The position numbers and the translations under genes were made by a program. A stretch of 64,000 bases of DNA, from the NCBI GenBank assembly GCA_947652325.1, contig CANTCQ010000001.1, positions 62,001 through 126,000 of the forward strand, in the 5' to 3' direction. The notes beneath the pieces are model-generated. The model was given only the letters and a program-made list of their open reading frames with translations. It was not told where the DNA came from and did no database searches. Positions 26,901 to 34,371 of this stretch are shown piece by piece (the first letter of the stretch is position 1; every line of letters begins with the position of its first letter). The stretch is from an uncultured Mycoplasmatota bacterium. Its GTDB lineage: Bacteria > Bacillota_I > Bacilli_A > RF39 > UBA660.

Positions 26901-28664
26901 GAATTTATTCAAAAAAAATACAAATCTAATGACCCAGATGATATAAAAAATGGAATTGTATATGTGAGTCAAGATGGGAAATCTTGGACAGAAGCTGGAA
27001 GAATCGAAAATTGTGAAAATTATGATGAAACCAAAAAAATTGAGTTTTCTGAAAGCGTTTACGGACAATATATAAAACTTGAAATGGAAACTTATAATAT
27101 GTTTGCATCTCTTGCTATGATTAATCTATTTGAAGATATAACAAAACAAGATGTTGTTGTTCCAACCGCAGGAATTGGATATGATATTACTACATTGACA
27201 AATGGAAATGTTTTAGCAAGACTTATTAATCCAAGTACACATATTACGATTACCAATAATGGTGGAAGTAATACTTACTTATTTACTAAGAATGGAAATT
27301 TTACATTTGAATTTGAAGATGAGAATCATATTAAAGGTACTGCAACTGCAAAAGTAGATTGGATTGATAAAGAAGCACCTACTGCAGAGGTAAAATATAG
27401 TACAACAACTCCAACAAATAAAGAAGTAACGGCTAGTTTAGTAAATCTAAAAGAAGATGTTTATTTACTTGATGAAAATAATAACAAAGTGAATTATATA
27501 AAAGTTGAAAATGAGAAAGTGATTTACATTCATTATTTGGATTTACAAGGAAATATTACAAAAGTTCTTTATTTAGATGATAAGGGTAATACTGAAAGCA
27601 TCACTTACTATTATAAAAAAGAGAATACAGATATTATTTTATATACTGTTACTTTAAATGAGTTAGGGAATGTAACGCATGAGTCTTTTAAAGATGAAGA
27701 TGGTAATGTTGTTGACCCAGAAGATAAAGATGAAATTCGTAAATTAGACCTTATTGGTCGTACGAAACCATTACAGTATACATTTGAAAATAATGGTCAT
27801 TATATTTTCCGTTTAGAAGATAAGGCAGGTAATAGGAGTGATGTTACTGCAACAGTTACTTTTATTGATAGAGTAGCTCCACTCGCTTTTATTCATTATA
27901 ATATTACAGAACAAACCCACGAAAATGTAGTTGCAACTATTGAATTTAATAAAGAAAATGTAATGGTTACTAATAATAATCATAATAAAGTTTATACTTT
28001 TGTTGATAATGGCGAATTTACTTTTACATATAAAGATGAGGCTGGAAATACAGGGGCTATTGTAGCAAAAGTAGATTGGATTACTAAAAAAGTAGAATTG
28101 CCTATTATTCGCTTACATTATAGTGAAGAAAAGAAAACAAAAGGACCTGTATCGGTTATGTTAATTAATCAAGGAGGTCCTATCGAAATTTTAAATAATG
28201 GTGGCAACAATATTTATACATTTACGAAAAATGGTGAATTTACTTTTGAGTATAAAGATGTGACTGGAAATATAAGGTTTATTACAGCAAAAGTAGATTG
28301 GATTATTGAGGAACAAAATAATGGCAATAATTCTAATAATGGAAATATGAATCAAAATAATTCTTCCTCTAATTGGAGTTCCAATACACAAACTTCAAAA
28401 CCACAAACGAATACTTCTATTGATAATGATAATGTAAATTCTGATACAAATGATTCTATTATAAATAAAAATGATAATAACAGTAATAATAATGCTAATA
28501 ATAATAAAGAACAAAATGACAATCAAAATGAAAATAAGAATCAAGAGGAAAAACAAGAGTTAAAAGAAGAGAAAAATCATAAAGTAACATTTGGTATTAT
28601 TGGCTTTATTTGTATCTTTATTATAGTATTGTTTATTAAAAAGAAGTTATCAAAAAATAGATAA
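23988..28664 (+). CDS. large multidomain surface protein with transglutaminase-like centre
   Basis: A 1558-residue cell-surface protein. Order: signal or anchor helix (about 11-30); NPCBM carbohydrate-binding-like domain (about 65-220); helical region; transglutaminase-like segment with Cys509 (VCGGISKTGANIRG), His535 (QPGHAAIIYY) and Asp554; F5/8 type C (galactose-binding-like) domain (about 903-1055, AIDGNLNTLWHT); Ig-like repeats (about 1060-1445); Asn-rich linker; C-terminal membrane helix ending KKKLSKNR. No LPXTG motif is seen. ATG 23988 is preferred because AAAGGGG is too close to ATG 23979. It probably binds host or cell-wall glycans and crosslinks or cleaves a substrate; the function is inferred. 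Confidence 0.85.
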   Translation: MIKKCMNKKREILLTVGIFTCVSLMGLFFPRLYIHNKENTTLVNQYAIGSENDSENKDSAIQLNLTEQAESDFLYLSDIDYIASQSKSGWGSLLKDTTSAGSKIAVKVEGAYYTFDKGMWAHATSTLVYDISSYHYDYFTAYVGLNQTAASSSNGVKFYIYTSLDGKNWTLQTSETPNVLKPGMNAEFVKVPIKDANFLKLVADSNGANGNDHSVYADAKLTNVEEENSVVPSVSTYDELIQTKYANADLTNAEYELVLLQRNLVKNMGQYAIKRFVGESKENKETFEWLFNDVENLRLYTLGGAPEGGSYYNSLTVLNHILVKHKSDFAIAETTKYGTRYGDLYKKMAIALSLTHSKLVGLWMQSSQPENKSDAVMRYEIYKMLHKNNKFVVTPSIDITKWFENYTIEEMRFVMNNNIDDEEILWLNEYTQSYVDKYPNQAWKYLTPHPYMAYVWPNYSNPIFHDPDKKDYWDEKFNGIFSKYGVTYRNGLYKVWMNFRNEYGTGAVCGGISKTGANIRGVHGIPAAVIGQPGHAAIIYYSQDENGNGYWNLDNDVSGWTLSEKGERMLLGWGNASYSKGYSVVYMALSQEVLNHYDTFEKSERLVYLADVYQNNLLKQEEIYREALRIQPLNIDAWYGLITNFNANSNKTEAEYFALAKEIGESLKYFPLPMQHLTDLIKPKLTSAEYGFKFTLLQTRILTEGSQTPNNTAENYYVYQPSLTRLEANYLLGKLDKEVASFSFDGDHANKIMLANRFNGNGVRWEYSLDGKQSWKEVFSLAGEEHSILLTPLEIASITIDNDIYINIVGAPRTEENVYKIDITKATLPTNLYANDLENRVIGVNTGFEWRNSASDAWTSYATSSPDNTGDKTLQVRVAATKTVLPSELLEVTFTEDNQPDTRKYIRISHLSIHEYSTQSMDNKRPFYAENAIDGNLNTLWHTDFRYNVIQQGEKPFITIKLDNPTYISALEFIQKKYKSNDPDDIKNGIVYVSQDGKSWTEAGRIENCENYDETKKIEFSESVYGQYIKLEMETYNMFASLAMINLFEDITKQDVVVPTAGIGYDITTLTNGNVLARLINPSTHITITNNGGSNTYLFTKNGNFTFEFEDENHIKGTATAKVDWIDKEAPTAEVKYSTTTPTNKEVTASLVNLKEDVYLLDENNNKVNYIKVENEKVIYIHYLDLQGNITKVLYLDDKGNTESITYYYKKENTDIILYTVTLNELGNVTHESFKDEDGNVVDPEDKDEIRKLDLIGRTKPLQYTFENNGHYIFRLEDKAGNRSDVTATVTFIDRVAPLAFIHYNITEQTHENVVATIEFNKENVMVTNNNHNKVYTFVDNGEFTFTYKDEAGNTGAIVAKVDWITKKVELPIIRLHYSEEKKTKGPVSVMLINQGGPIEILNNGGNNIYTFTKNGEFTFEYKDVTGNIRFITAKVDWIIEEQNNGNNSNNGNMNQNNSSSNWSSNTQTSKPQTNTSIDNDNVNSDTNDSIINKNDNNSNNNANNNKEQNDNQNENKNQEEKQELKEEKNHKVTFGIIGFICIFIIVLFIKKKLSKNR
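27240..28310 (+). repeat. Ig-like coding repeats in the surface protein
   Basis: Three related segments of about 40 codons (27240-27370, 27960-28085, 28185-28310) share NNG..N.YTFTKNGEFTFEYKD and end AKVDWI. They are diverged at DNA level. The repeat number could vary between strains. Confidence 0.75.
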
Positions 28665-28780
28665 ATATTTTGACATAAGTATACAATTTTTGGAAATATT
28701 TTATTTACAAGTATCGTATTTTAGATACTTGTTTTTATAGTATTTGTGTGATATTATAATTTTGTTTTTGGGGGATTTTT

Positions 28781-29188
28781 ATGAAAAAAATAAAGAATAA
28801 TAGAAATATAAATAAATCGAAAAAGTGTAAAATGATTAAATGCAGTATGGCCTCACTGGCGGTTATTCTTTCTATAGTTGTTGCTAATAATTTATCTCTA
28901 GATAATTCAATGAATCAAAATGATTCTACTTTAGCAGAACAATTAATGGAAGGTGTTAATCCAATTGGCACTACTATTTTTGGTAGTATTGAAAAAGCAG
29001 CTGTTTATATAGACAACAACGGAAATAGAATATTTGCTACTTCTGATTATCAAATATTAGAATGTAATGGAATGAACTATGTTTTGGTTGGTTATGTTTT
29101 TGAAAATGAAAACGGTGTAGAATTATTTTATACTAAAGAAGATGTTCAAGCTATTCAATCAGAAGAAATTGTGAATATAAGTCTTTAA
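28781..29188 (+). CDS. small secreted or membrane-anchored protein, unknown
   Basis: A 135-residue protein with a basic N-terminus (KKIKNNRNINKSKK), one hydrophobic segment (about 23-42, a signal peptide or anchor) and an outside domain of about 95 residues with a repeated beta-type pattern (AAVYIDNNGNRIFATSDYQIL, NYVLVGYVFENENGVELFYT). GGGGGA precedes ATG 28781 and a terminator follows. It sits between the large surface protein and a two-component system and may belong to the same surface programme. No family recognised. Confidence 0.7.
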   Translation: MKKIKNNRNINKSKKCKMIKCSMASLAVILSIVVANNLSLDNSMNQNDSTLAEQLMEGVNPIGTTIFGSIEKAAVYIDNNGNRIFATSDYQILECNGMNYVLVGYVFENENGVELFYTKEDVQAIQSEEIVNISL

Positions 29189-29224
29189 AAATCTATAGAA
29201 ATAAATTTTTTATAGATTTTTTTC
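29188..29224 (+). terminator. terminator
   Basis: AAAATCTATA/TATAGATTTT stem followed by T-rich sequence. It lies directly after the 135-residue secreted protein. Confidence 0.75.
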
Positions 29225-29282
29225 TTAATTCACTTCTTTTTCACAAAATTAGTATATTCTGTTTTACAGTGAGGTGATATTA

Positions 29283-29945
29283 TTGAAAGTATTAGTAGTA
29301 GATGATGAAGAATTAATTCGAGATGTAATTGTAGAATATTTGAAGCTCGAAAATATGGAATATAAGGAAGCAAGTGATGGTTATGAAGCCATAGATTTAG
29401 CAAAAAATGAAATTTTTGATGTTATTATTATGGATATTATGATGCCTAAAATGGATGGATATAGTGCAGTTAAAGAAATTCGAACATTTAGTAATGTTCC
29501 TTTTATCATGCTTTCTGCAAGGAGTGAGGAATATGATAAACTGACCTGTTTTGATATAGGTGTTGATGATTATGTTACAAAACCATTTAGTCCCAGAGAA
29601 CTAGTTGCCCGTATTAAAGCGGTTACTAAAAGAAACCAAACGGTAAAAGATATATATCAATTTGATGGTCTGGAAATTTATTGTAATGCTCATGAAGTTT
29701 ATGTGGATAAAGAACTAGTTTATTTAACTCCGAAAGAATATGATTTGCTTCTTTATTTAATAGAGAATAAAAATATTGTATTATCTCGTGAAAATTTACT
29801 TACTAACATTTGGGGATATGATTTTTATGGAGATGATAGAACTGTTGATACGCATGTTAAAACATTACGAAATCATTTGGGACAATACCGAGATTTAATA
29901 GTAACTATTCGAAAAGTAGGTTATAAATTTGAATATAAAGAATAA
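29283..29945 (+). CDS. Response regulator, OmpR/PhoB family
   Basis: A 220-residue regulator with receiver domain (D7-D8 pocket, phosphoacceptor D51 in VIIMDIMMPKMDG, KPFSP lysine) and C-terminal winged helix (DDRTVDTHVKTLRNHLG, ending VRTIRKVGYKF-like). The start is TTG 29283, spaced 6 bases from GAGGTG; the GTG at 29274 lies inside that ribosome site. It pairs with the kinase that begins 14 bases before its stop. The target genes are unknown; the adjacent surface-protein genes are candidates. Confidence 0.93.
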   Translation: MKVLVVDDEELIRDVIVEYLKLENMEYKEASDGYEAIDLAKNEIFDVIIMDIMMPKMDGYSAVKEIRTFSNVPFIMLSARSEEYDKLTCFDIGVDDYVTKPFSPRELVARIKAVTKRNQTVKDIYQFDGLEIYCNAHEVYVDKELVYLTPKEYDLLLYLIENKNIVLSRENLLTNIWGYDFYGDDRTVDTHVKTLRNHLGQYRDLIVTIRKVGYKFEYKE

Positions 29946-31350
29946 ATTGCAAGAAAAGTATGTGTATTTTAGAACGAAAAAAAATAGTTTAAATTTGAAA
30001 ACATTGTTGTATTTGATTTTATTTAGTTTGGGTATTGTAATTTTTTTATGGATTTTTCAAGTTTTGTTTTTACAATTTAGTTATGAACATTATCAAATTA
30101 AAAAAATAAATACGATTGTTAATCAAATTGGCCATACAAATTTGGAGGAAATGGATGCCGTTTTAACTTCACTTGCTTACCAAAATGAAGTATGTATTGA
30201 ATATGAATCGAATTATGGGACAACTATAACTTATAATACGTTACAAGTAGGATGTGGTTTAGATAAGAATATTAGTAGCATTACGAAAATAAAAAATACG
30301 TTAAAAAGTCAGGACTCTAAAAAAAGTGGTGTAAAACTTATTAATCCAACTTATAAAACAAAAGCCTATTTATATGGAATAAATATTGATGTAGGTTATA
30401 TTTTTGTTTATAGTAGTTTAGAAGATATTGATTCAACCAGTATTATTTTAAAGGGACAACTTATTTACATTATGTTTTTGGTTTTAATTTTTGCTTGTTT
30501 TATCGCTTACTTTTTATCTAAAAAAATTACTAAGCCTATTATTAACATTACAAAAAAAGCGCGAGAAATGGGAAAAGGGAATTATGATGTTGTTTTTCAA
30601 GAAAATGGAACATTAGAAATTGATGAATTGGCTAGAACTTTAAATGGGGCTTGTTCTGATATGAAAAAGATTGATGAATTAAGAAGAGATTTACTAGCTA
30701 ATGTCAGTCATGATTTAAAAACTCCTCTTACGATGATTAAAGCTTATGCAGAAATGGTACGAGATATTTCTTATAAAAATAAAAACAAAAGAGAAAAGGA
30801 TTTGAATGTTATCATAGAAGAAGCGGATAGGCTAAATATTTTAGTTAATGATTTACTTGATTTGTCAAAATTGCAATCTACAACTACAGGACTTTCTTTA
30901 GAAGAATATGATTTGGTTTTGGAAATTAAAAATGTTTTATCTCGTTATGATATTATAAAGGAAACAGAAAAGTATCAATTTATTTTAGAACTTCCTGATA
31001 AAGCAATGATACACGCAGATAAAAATAAATTGAATCAAGTGATTTATAATTTAGTGAATAATGCAATTAATTATACAGGTAAAGACAAAAAGGTAATAGT
31101 GCGTGTCATAGATGAAGAAAAAAAATATCGTGTTGAAATCGTAGATACAGGTAAGGGAATTAAGGCTTGTGATATGCCTTACATTTGGGATAAATATTAT
31201 AAAAATGAAAAAAACCATAAACGAAATGTGGTAGGAAGTGGAGTAGGTTTATCTATTGTTCGTAATATTTTAGAAGCTCATCAATTTAAGTATGGTGTAA
31301 ATAGTAAAAAAAATCATGGTACAACCTTTTATTTTGAAGCTAAAAAATAG
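29929..31350 (+). CDS. Sensor histidine kinase with HAMP domain
   Basis: A 473-residue kinase: membrane helix (about 25-47), extracytoplasmic sensor of about 120 residues with two cysteines (EVCIEYE, VGCGLD), second helix (about 180-200), HAMP segment (KKITKPIINITKKAREMG), phosphoacceptor H261 in VSHDLKTPL, and an ATPase domain with NNAINYT, DTGKGI and GSGVGLSI. The predicted TTG start at 29929 lies in the regulator 3' end; TTG 29947 is an alternative, as neither has a strong ribosome site. It is a PhoR/VanS-type kinase sensing an outside signal. Confidence 0.92.
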   Translation: MNIKNKLQEKYVYFRTKKNSLNLKTLLYLILFSLGIVIFLWIFQVLFLQFSYEHYQIKKINTIVNQIGHTNLEEMDAVLTSLAYQNEVCIEYESNYGTTITYNTLQVGCGLDKNISSITKIKNTLKSQDSKKSGVKLINPTYKTKAYLYGINIDVGYIFVYSSLEDIDSTSIILKGQLIYIMFLVLIFACFIAYFLSKKITKPIINITKKAREMGKGNYDVVFQENGTLEIDELARTLNGACSDMKKIDELRRDLLANVSHDLKTPLTMIKAYAEMVRDISYKNKNKREKDLNVIIEEADRLNILVNDLLDLSKLQSTTTGLSLEEYDLVLEIKNVLSRYDIIKETEKYQFILELPDKAMIHADKNKLNQVIYNLVNNAINYTGKDKKVIVRVIDEEKKYRVEIVDTGKGIKACDMPYIWDKYYKNEKNHKRNVVGSGVGLSIVRNILEAHQFKYGVNSKKNHGTTFYFEAKK

Positions 31351-31526
31351 AAGTGTCAAGTTATTCTTTTTCACTTTATCTTCACAATTCTAACATATTT
31401 TTTTGGTATCATAAAAATATGAAAGGAGAAGTGATATATAGAAGTTAGAATGAAAAAATATACAGAATTTAAACGATAACTCTATACAAATTTAAATAAC
31501 ATATAAACTCAAACTCACACTTTAGG

Positions 31527-31559
31527 AAAAAAGACAATTCGAGTCTTTTTTTCTTTTTT
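31527..31559 (+). terminator. terminator
   Basis: AAAAAAGAC/GTCTTTTTT stem with a long T-run. The 297 bases from 31351 to 31647 otherwise hold a strong AAAGGAG with only very short frames after it (for example MKKYTEFKR), and no convincing gene. Confidence 0.75.
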
Positions 31560-31647
31560 GGGTTTTTGTTTTTTTTAATATATGATAAAATGAAAATAAG
31601 ATAAAATATTGGCATTGATTCATATATTTATAAAGAGGTGGCAAAAG

Positions 31648-32160
31648 ATGACACAAAAATTGGCAAATTTTATGATAGGTCTTTTTGGAGGAGCAGCAGG
31701 AAGTGTACTGGGAAAATATATAGTAATTTTTATTTTATCACTTCTTCCCATATTAGAGTTACGCGGAGGGTTAATTGCTGCTAGTTTGTTAGGACTTCCC
31801 ATGTGGCAAAGTTTTTTTGTTTGTTTTCTTGGGAATATTATTCCAATTCCTTTTATATTATATTTTATTAATCCTATTTTTCGACATATGCGAAATTGGA
31901 AATATTTAGGAAAGTTTGTTTGTTGGTGTGAAGAAAAAGCAAATTCTAAAAAAGAAAAAATTGAAAATTTAAAATATTTTGGTTTATTTTTGTTTGTTGG
32001 CATTCCCTTACCTGGTACAGGAGCATGGACTGGTTGTTTAATTGCAGCATTACTTGATATGGATAAGAAAAAATCAATGGTTGCAGCGTTTTTAGGAGTA
32101 ATCTTAGCAGGTATTATTATGCTTGTATTTTCTTATGGTATTTTAGGAAGGATATTTTAA
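31648..32160 (+). CDS. Small multidrug-export family membrane protein (COG2426 type)
   Basis: A 170-residue integral membrane protein with about four to five helices. It carries the family pattern LPILELRGGLIAASLLGLP near the N-terminus and FVGIPLPGTGAWTGCLIAALL in the second half; together these mark the 'putative small multi-drug export' family. Transport itself is not proven for the family. ATG 31648 follows AGAGGTGG; an in-frame TTG at 31609 is upstream of that site. The stop overlaps the next gene's ATG by one base. Confidence 0.85.
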   Translation: MTQKLANFMIGLFGGAAGSVLGKYIVIFILSLLPILELRGGLIAASLLGLPMWQSFFVCFLGNIIPIPFILYFINPIFRHMRNWKYLGKFVCWCEEKANSKKEKIENLKYFGLFLFVGIPLPGTGAWTGCLIAALLDMDKKKSMVAAFLGVILAGIIMLVFSYGILGRIF

Positions 32161-32777
32161 TGAAACATTTGTATTTTATTAGCAATAATTTGGTTAGTAA
32201 GGCTAATGTTATTTATCCGAAATCCACTACTTTTAATACAGTGCGTGAAAAAACAATGCTAAATTCTAAAGGTGAGATGAAAGCAGTTGCTTTAACAAAA
32301 TATAAAGTTTTAGATGCTATAGAAGTGGTTTATTCATCTACATATTTTAGCGCTATGAATACTGCAAAATATATAGCAGAAGATAAAAATATAGATATTG
32401 TTCTCGATTCTAGACTAAATGAACGAGTTGTGGGAGAGCTTGGATGTAACGAATATCGTTTTTTAAAAGGGATGCAAGAACATGATTTTGATTATAAATT
32501 GCAAAATGGAGAATCGATTAATGAAGTAAAAATGCGTATGACAGAGTTTTTATACGATGTTTTAATTAACCCGGAGAAAAATATCCTTATTGTTACACAT
32601 AATATTGCACTTTTAAGTCTTATGATAAAATTTTGTAATCAAGGTTTTAATTTGTATGACCGACTTATTTTAGATTATGAGGATGAAGTTATTTTTGATG
32701 GAGTCTTTCATGAAATGGATTTAGTGGAAATAATTTATGATGAGAATGAATTTGTAGGTATTAAAAGATTAATTTAA
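32160..32777 (+). CDS. Histidine-phosphatase-superfamily protein lacking the RHG motif
   Basis: A 205-residue protein with the phosphoglycerate-mutase-like framework: LYFISNNLVSKAN at the start, VVYSSTYFSAMNTAKYIA, RLNERVVGELG, NGESINEVKMRM and IVTHNIALL. The catalytic RHG is SNN (8-10), so the phosphorylated histidine is absent. The usual Arg in the SSxxxRAxQTA motif is also missing. The second histidine (H147) remains. It is probably catalytically inactive or repurposed. It overlaps the preceding membrane-protein stop (TAATG), so the two are cotranslated. Confidence 0.75.
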   Translation: MKHLYFISNNLVSKANVIYPKSTTFNTVREKTMLNSKGEMKAVALTKYKVLDAIEVVYSSTYFSAMNTAKYIAEDKNIDIVLDSRLNERVVGELGCNEYRFLKGMQEHDFDYKLQNGESINEVKMRMTEFLYDVLINPEKNILIVTHNIALLSLMIKFCNQGFNLYDRLILDYEDEVIFDGVFHEMDLVEIIYDENEFVGIKRLI

Positions 32778-32852
32778 TAAAAATTGTAGTTTTATAAGCA
32801 AGCTATTTGATAAATATTTTTTCATTAAAAAAAGAAAATGTGTTATTTTCTT

Positions 32853-33125
32853 TTATAAAATGTCTTCATAATAACTTTGGTATTTTGTTTCTTCTTGCCC
32901 AATTCGTTTTTCTTCTTTTTTTGTTTCTTTGTTTTCTACTTCTTTTGTTTCTTCTTTCATAGAAAGCGTAAACGGTATTGCTTGTTCTCTTACACATTGG
33001 GTTAAAAACATATTTAAAGCGACACTTGTATTTAAACCTAGATTTTTAAATAGTTTATCTGCTTGTTTTTTTAATTCTTTATCTACTCTAAAACTCATAT
33101 TAATTGCTTCTGTGATATTTGCCAT
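32853..33125 (-). CDS. RelB/DinJ-family antitoxin-like protein with acidic tail
   Basis: A 90-residue protein. The first ~50 residues (INMSFRVDKELKKQADKLFKNLGLNTSVALNMFLTQ) are a typical RelB/DinJ ribbon-helix-helix antitoxin, which binds operator DNA and neutralises a RelE/YafQ toxin. The remainder is a Lys/Glu-rich tail ending YQSYYEDIL. No toxin gene lies next to it on either side. The start is the ATG at 33125 (minus strand) with AAAGGA spaced correctly; an ATG nine bases earlier is too close. Confidence 0.82.
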   Translation of the reverse strand: MANITEAINMSFRVDKELKKQADKLFKNLGLNTSVALNMFLTQCVREQAIPFTLSMKEETKEVENKETKKEEKRIGQEETKYQSYYEDIL

Positions 33126-33228
33126 TTTACACATCCTTTTCTCAGTTTAATAGTATCACATATAAGAGAAAAACGCAATATAAATGCAATATGTTATCAA
33201 TAAAAAATCTCATTTTTTAATAAGTTTT

Positions 33229-33429
33229 TTAACAATCTTTTTCATTTGTATCAATGCATTTCCAATTTACAGTACCACATGTAGTACAAATATAAGGAAC
33301 TAATACTTTTTTTCCTTCCGGTTTTTCGTACTTTTCAACGATTTCTACACAAAGTAGCCCTGTTTCTGCATCTATATAAGCTTTTCCTTGTTTAGAATCT
33401 TTGCAATCACCACAATTTTGATTTTTCAT
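33229..33429 (-). CDS. small cysteine-rich, probably zinc-binding protein
   Basis: A 66-residue protein with CGDC near the N-terminus and CTTCGTVNWKC near the C-terminus, plus a terminal Cys. These pairs could bind one or two metal ions. The middle is beta-type (YIDAETGLLCVEIVEKYE). GAGGAGG precedes its ATG. No family recognised; it may be a rubredoxin or zinc-ribbon relative. Confidence 0.7.
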   Translation of the reverse strand: MKNQNCGDCKDSKQGKAYIDAETGLLCVEIVEKYEKPEGKKVLVPYICTTCGTVNWKCIDTNEKDC

Positions 33430-33504
33430 TTTTTTCCTCCTCGTATTTATTATGGTTTCTTTTTATGATAAAATACAATTAATGATGTTTATGTAAGTAT
33501 TATC

Positions 33505-33762
33505 AGTTAAACAACATTTGCAACTCTATCGCTGAAGATATAGAAAGTTATGAATTTCGTACTTGGAAAACAAAATATCGAAGAGATATTTTAATTTATG
33601 CGGGAAAAGATGTTGATAAAAAAGCAAAGTAAAAAAATAAACATTTTGGATTTGATTGTCCAAGAGGTTGTATTCTTTTCAAAGTCAATATATGTAATTG
33701 TATTAAAATAGAGGATGTTAAAAAAGAGCTAATCTATAGAAAAGGAAAATTAATTTTTTAGA
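33505..33762 (+). pseudogene. decayed ASCH-domain gene
   Basis: Fragments in different frames align in order with the intact ASCH protein at 50334-50744: TFATL (start), YEFRTWKTKYRRDILIYAGKD (compare VETRSWKTNYRGTLYIHAS), then CPRGCILFKVNICNCIKI (compare NYGCIICKCTLVDCIYM), ending ELIYRKGKLIF. At least two frameshifts separate them and no start is intact. This accounts for most of the 350 bases from 33430 to 33779. Confidence 0.7.
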
Positions 33763-33779
33763 ATTATGAGGGAAATTAT

Positions 33780-34343
33780 ATGGAAAGAAAAGTAACAGTT
33801 GGCATTAGTAATCATCATGTACATTTAACAGAAGAAGTTTATCATAATCTGTTTTCTACTCCTTTAACTAAAAAAAAAGATTTGCATCAAATTGGAGATT
33901 TTGCAAGTCAACAAGTTGTGACTTTAAAAACACAAAAAGGCATTTTAGAAAATGTTCGTATTGTGGGACCTTTTCGCAAGTATAATCAAGTCGAAATTTC
34001 TAGAAGTGATGCCTATTTTTTAGGATTAAATCCTCCTGTTCGAAATAGTGGAGATTTAGAAGAGAGTGAAGAAATAACTCTAGCTGGAGATATAGGAAAA
34101 ATGACATTAAAAAATGTTTGTATTTTGTCTACTCGTCATGTTCATATGGATTATCAATTAGCTGAAGAACTAGGCTTAATTAATAATCAAAAAGTGAAAA
34201 TTCAAGTTTTTGGTGATAAATCTTGTCTATTGGATGCTTTTATAAAAATAAGTGAAAATGGCTATTTTGAACTTCATTTGGATTGGGACGATGCTAATGC
34301 AGCTGGTTTAAAAAATGGCGATGAAGTAAAAATGTTATTTTAA
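33780..34343 (+). CDS. PduL-type phosphotransacylase
   Basis: A 187-residue enzyme interconverting acyl-CoA and acyl-phosphate, probably acetyl, feeding acetate kinase for ATP. Both PduL half-domains are present. Metal-binding histidines occur in ISNHHVHL (first half) and STRHVHM (second half), with GPFRKYNQVEISRSDA and HLDWDDANAAG. It is shorter than Pdu microcompartment members and has no encapsulation tail. No microcompartment genes are nearby, so a housekeeping Pta role is likely. The dihydrouridine synthase follows 28 bases later. Confidence 0.93.
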   Translation: MERKVTVGISNHHVHLTEEVYHNLFSTPLTKKKDLHQIGDFASQQVVTLKTQKGILENVRIVGPFRKYNQVEISRSDAYFLGLNPPVRNSGDLEESEEITLAGDIGKMTLKNVCILSTRHVHMDYQLAEELGLINNQKVKIQVFGDKSCLLDAFIKISENGYFELHLDWDDANAAGLKNGDEVKMLF

Positions 34344-34371
34344 ATATTTGTAGGTTTTAGGTGAAGAAAAA

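Noticed and set aside
28321-28560. AAT-rich DNA as a separate repeat element or origin
   Set aside because: It is in-frame Asn-rich linker coding sequence of the surface protein.
31620-32003. 127-residue minus-strand ORF opposite the small exporter gene
   Set aside because: Its composition follows from the hydrophobic plus-strand gene; no ribosome site.
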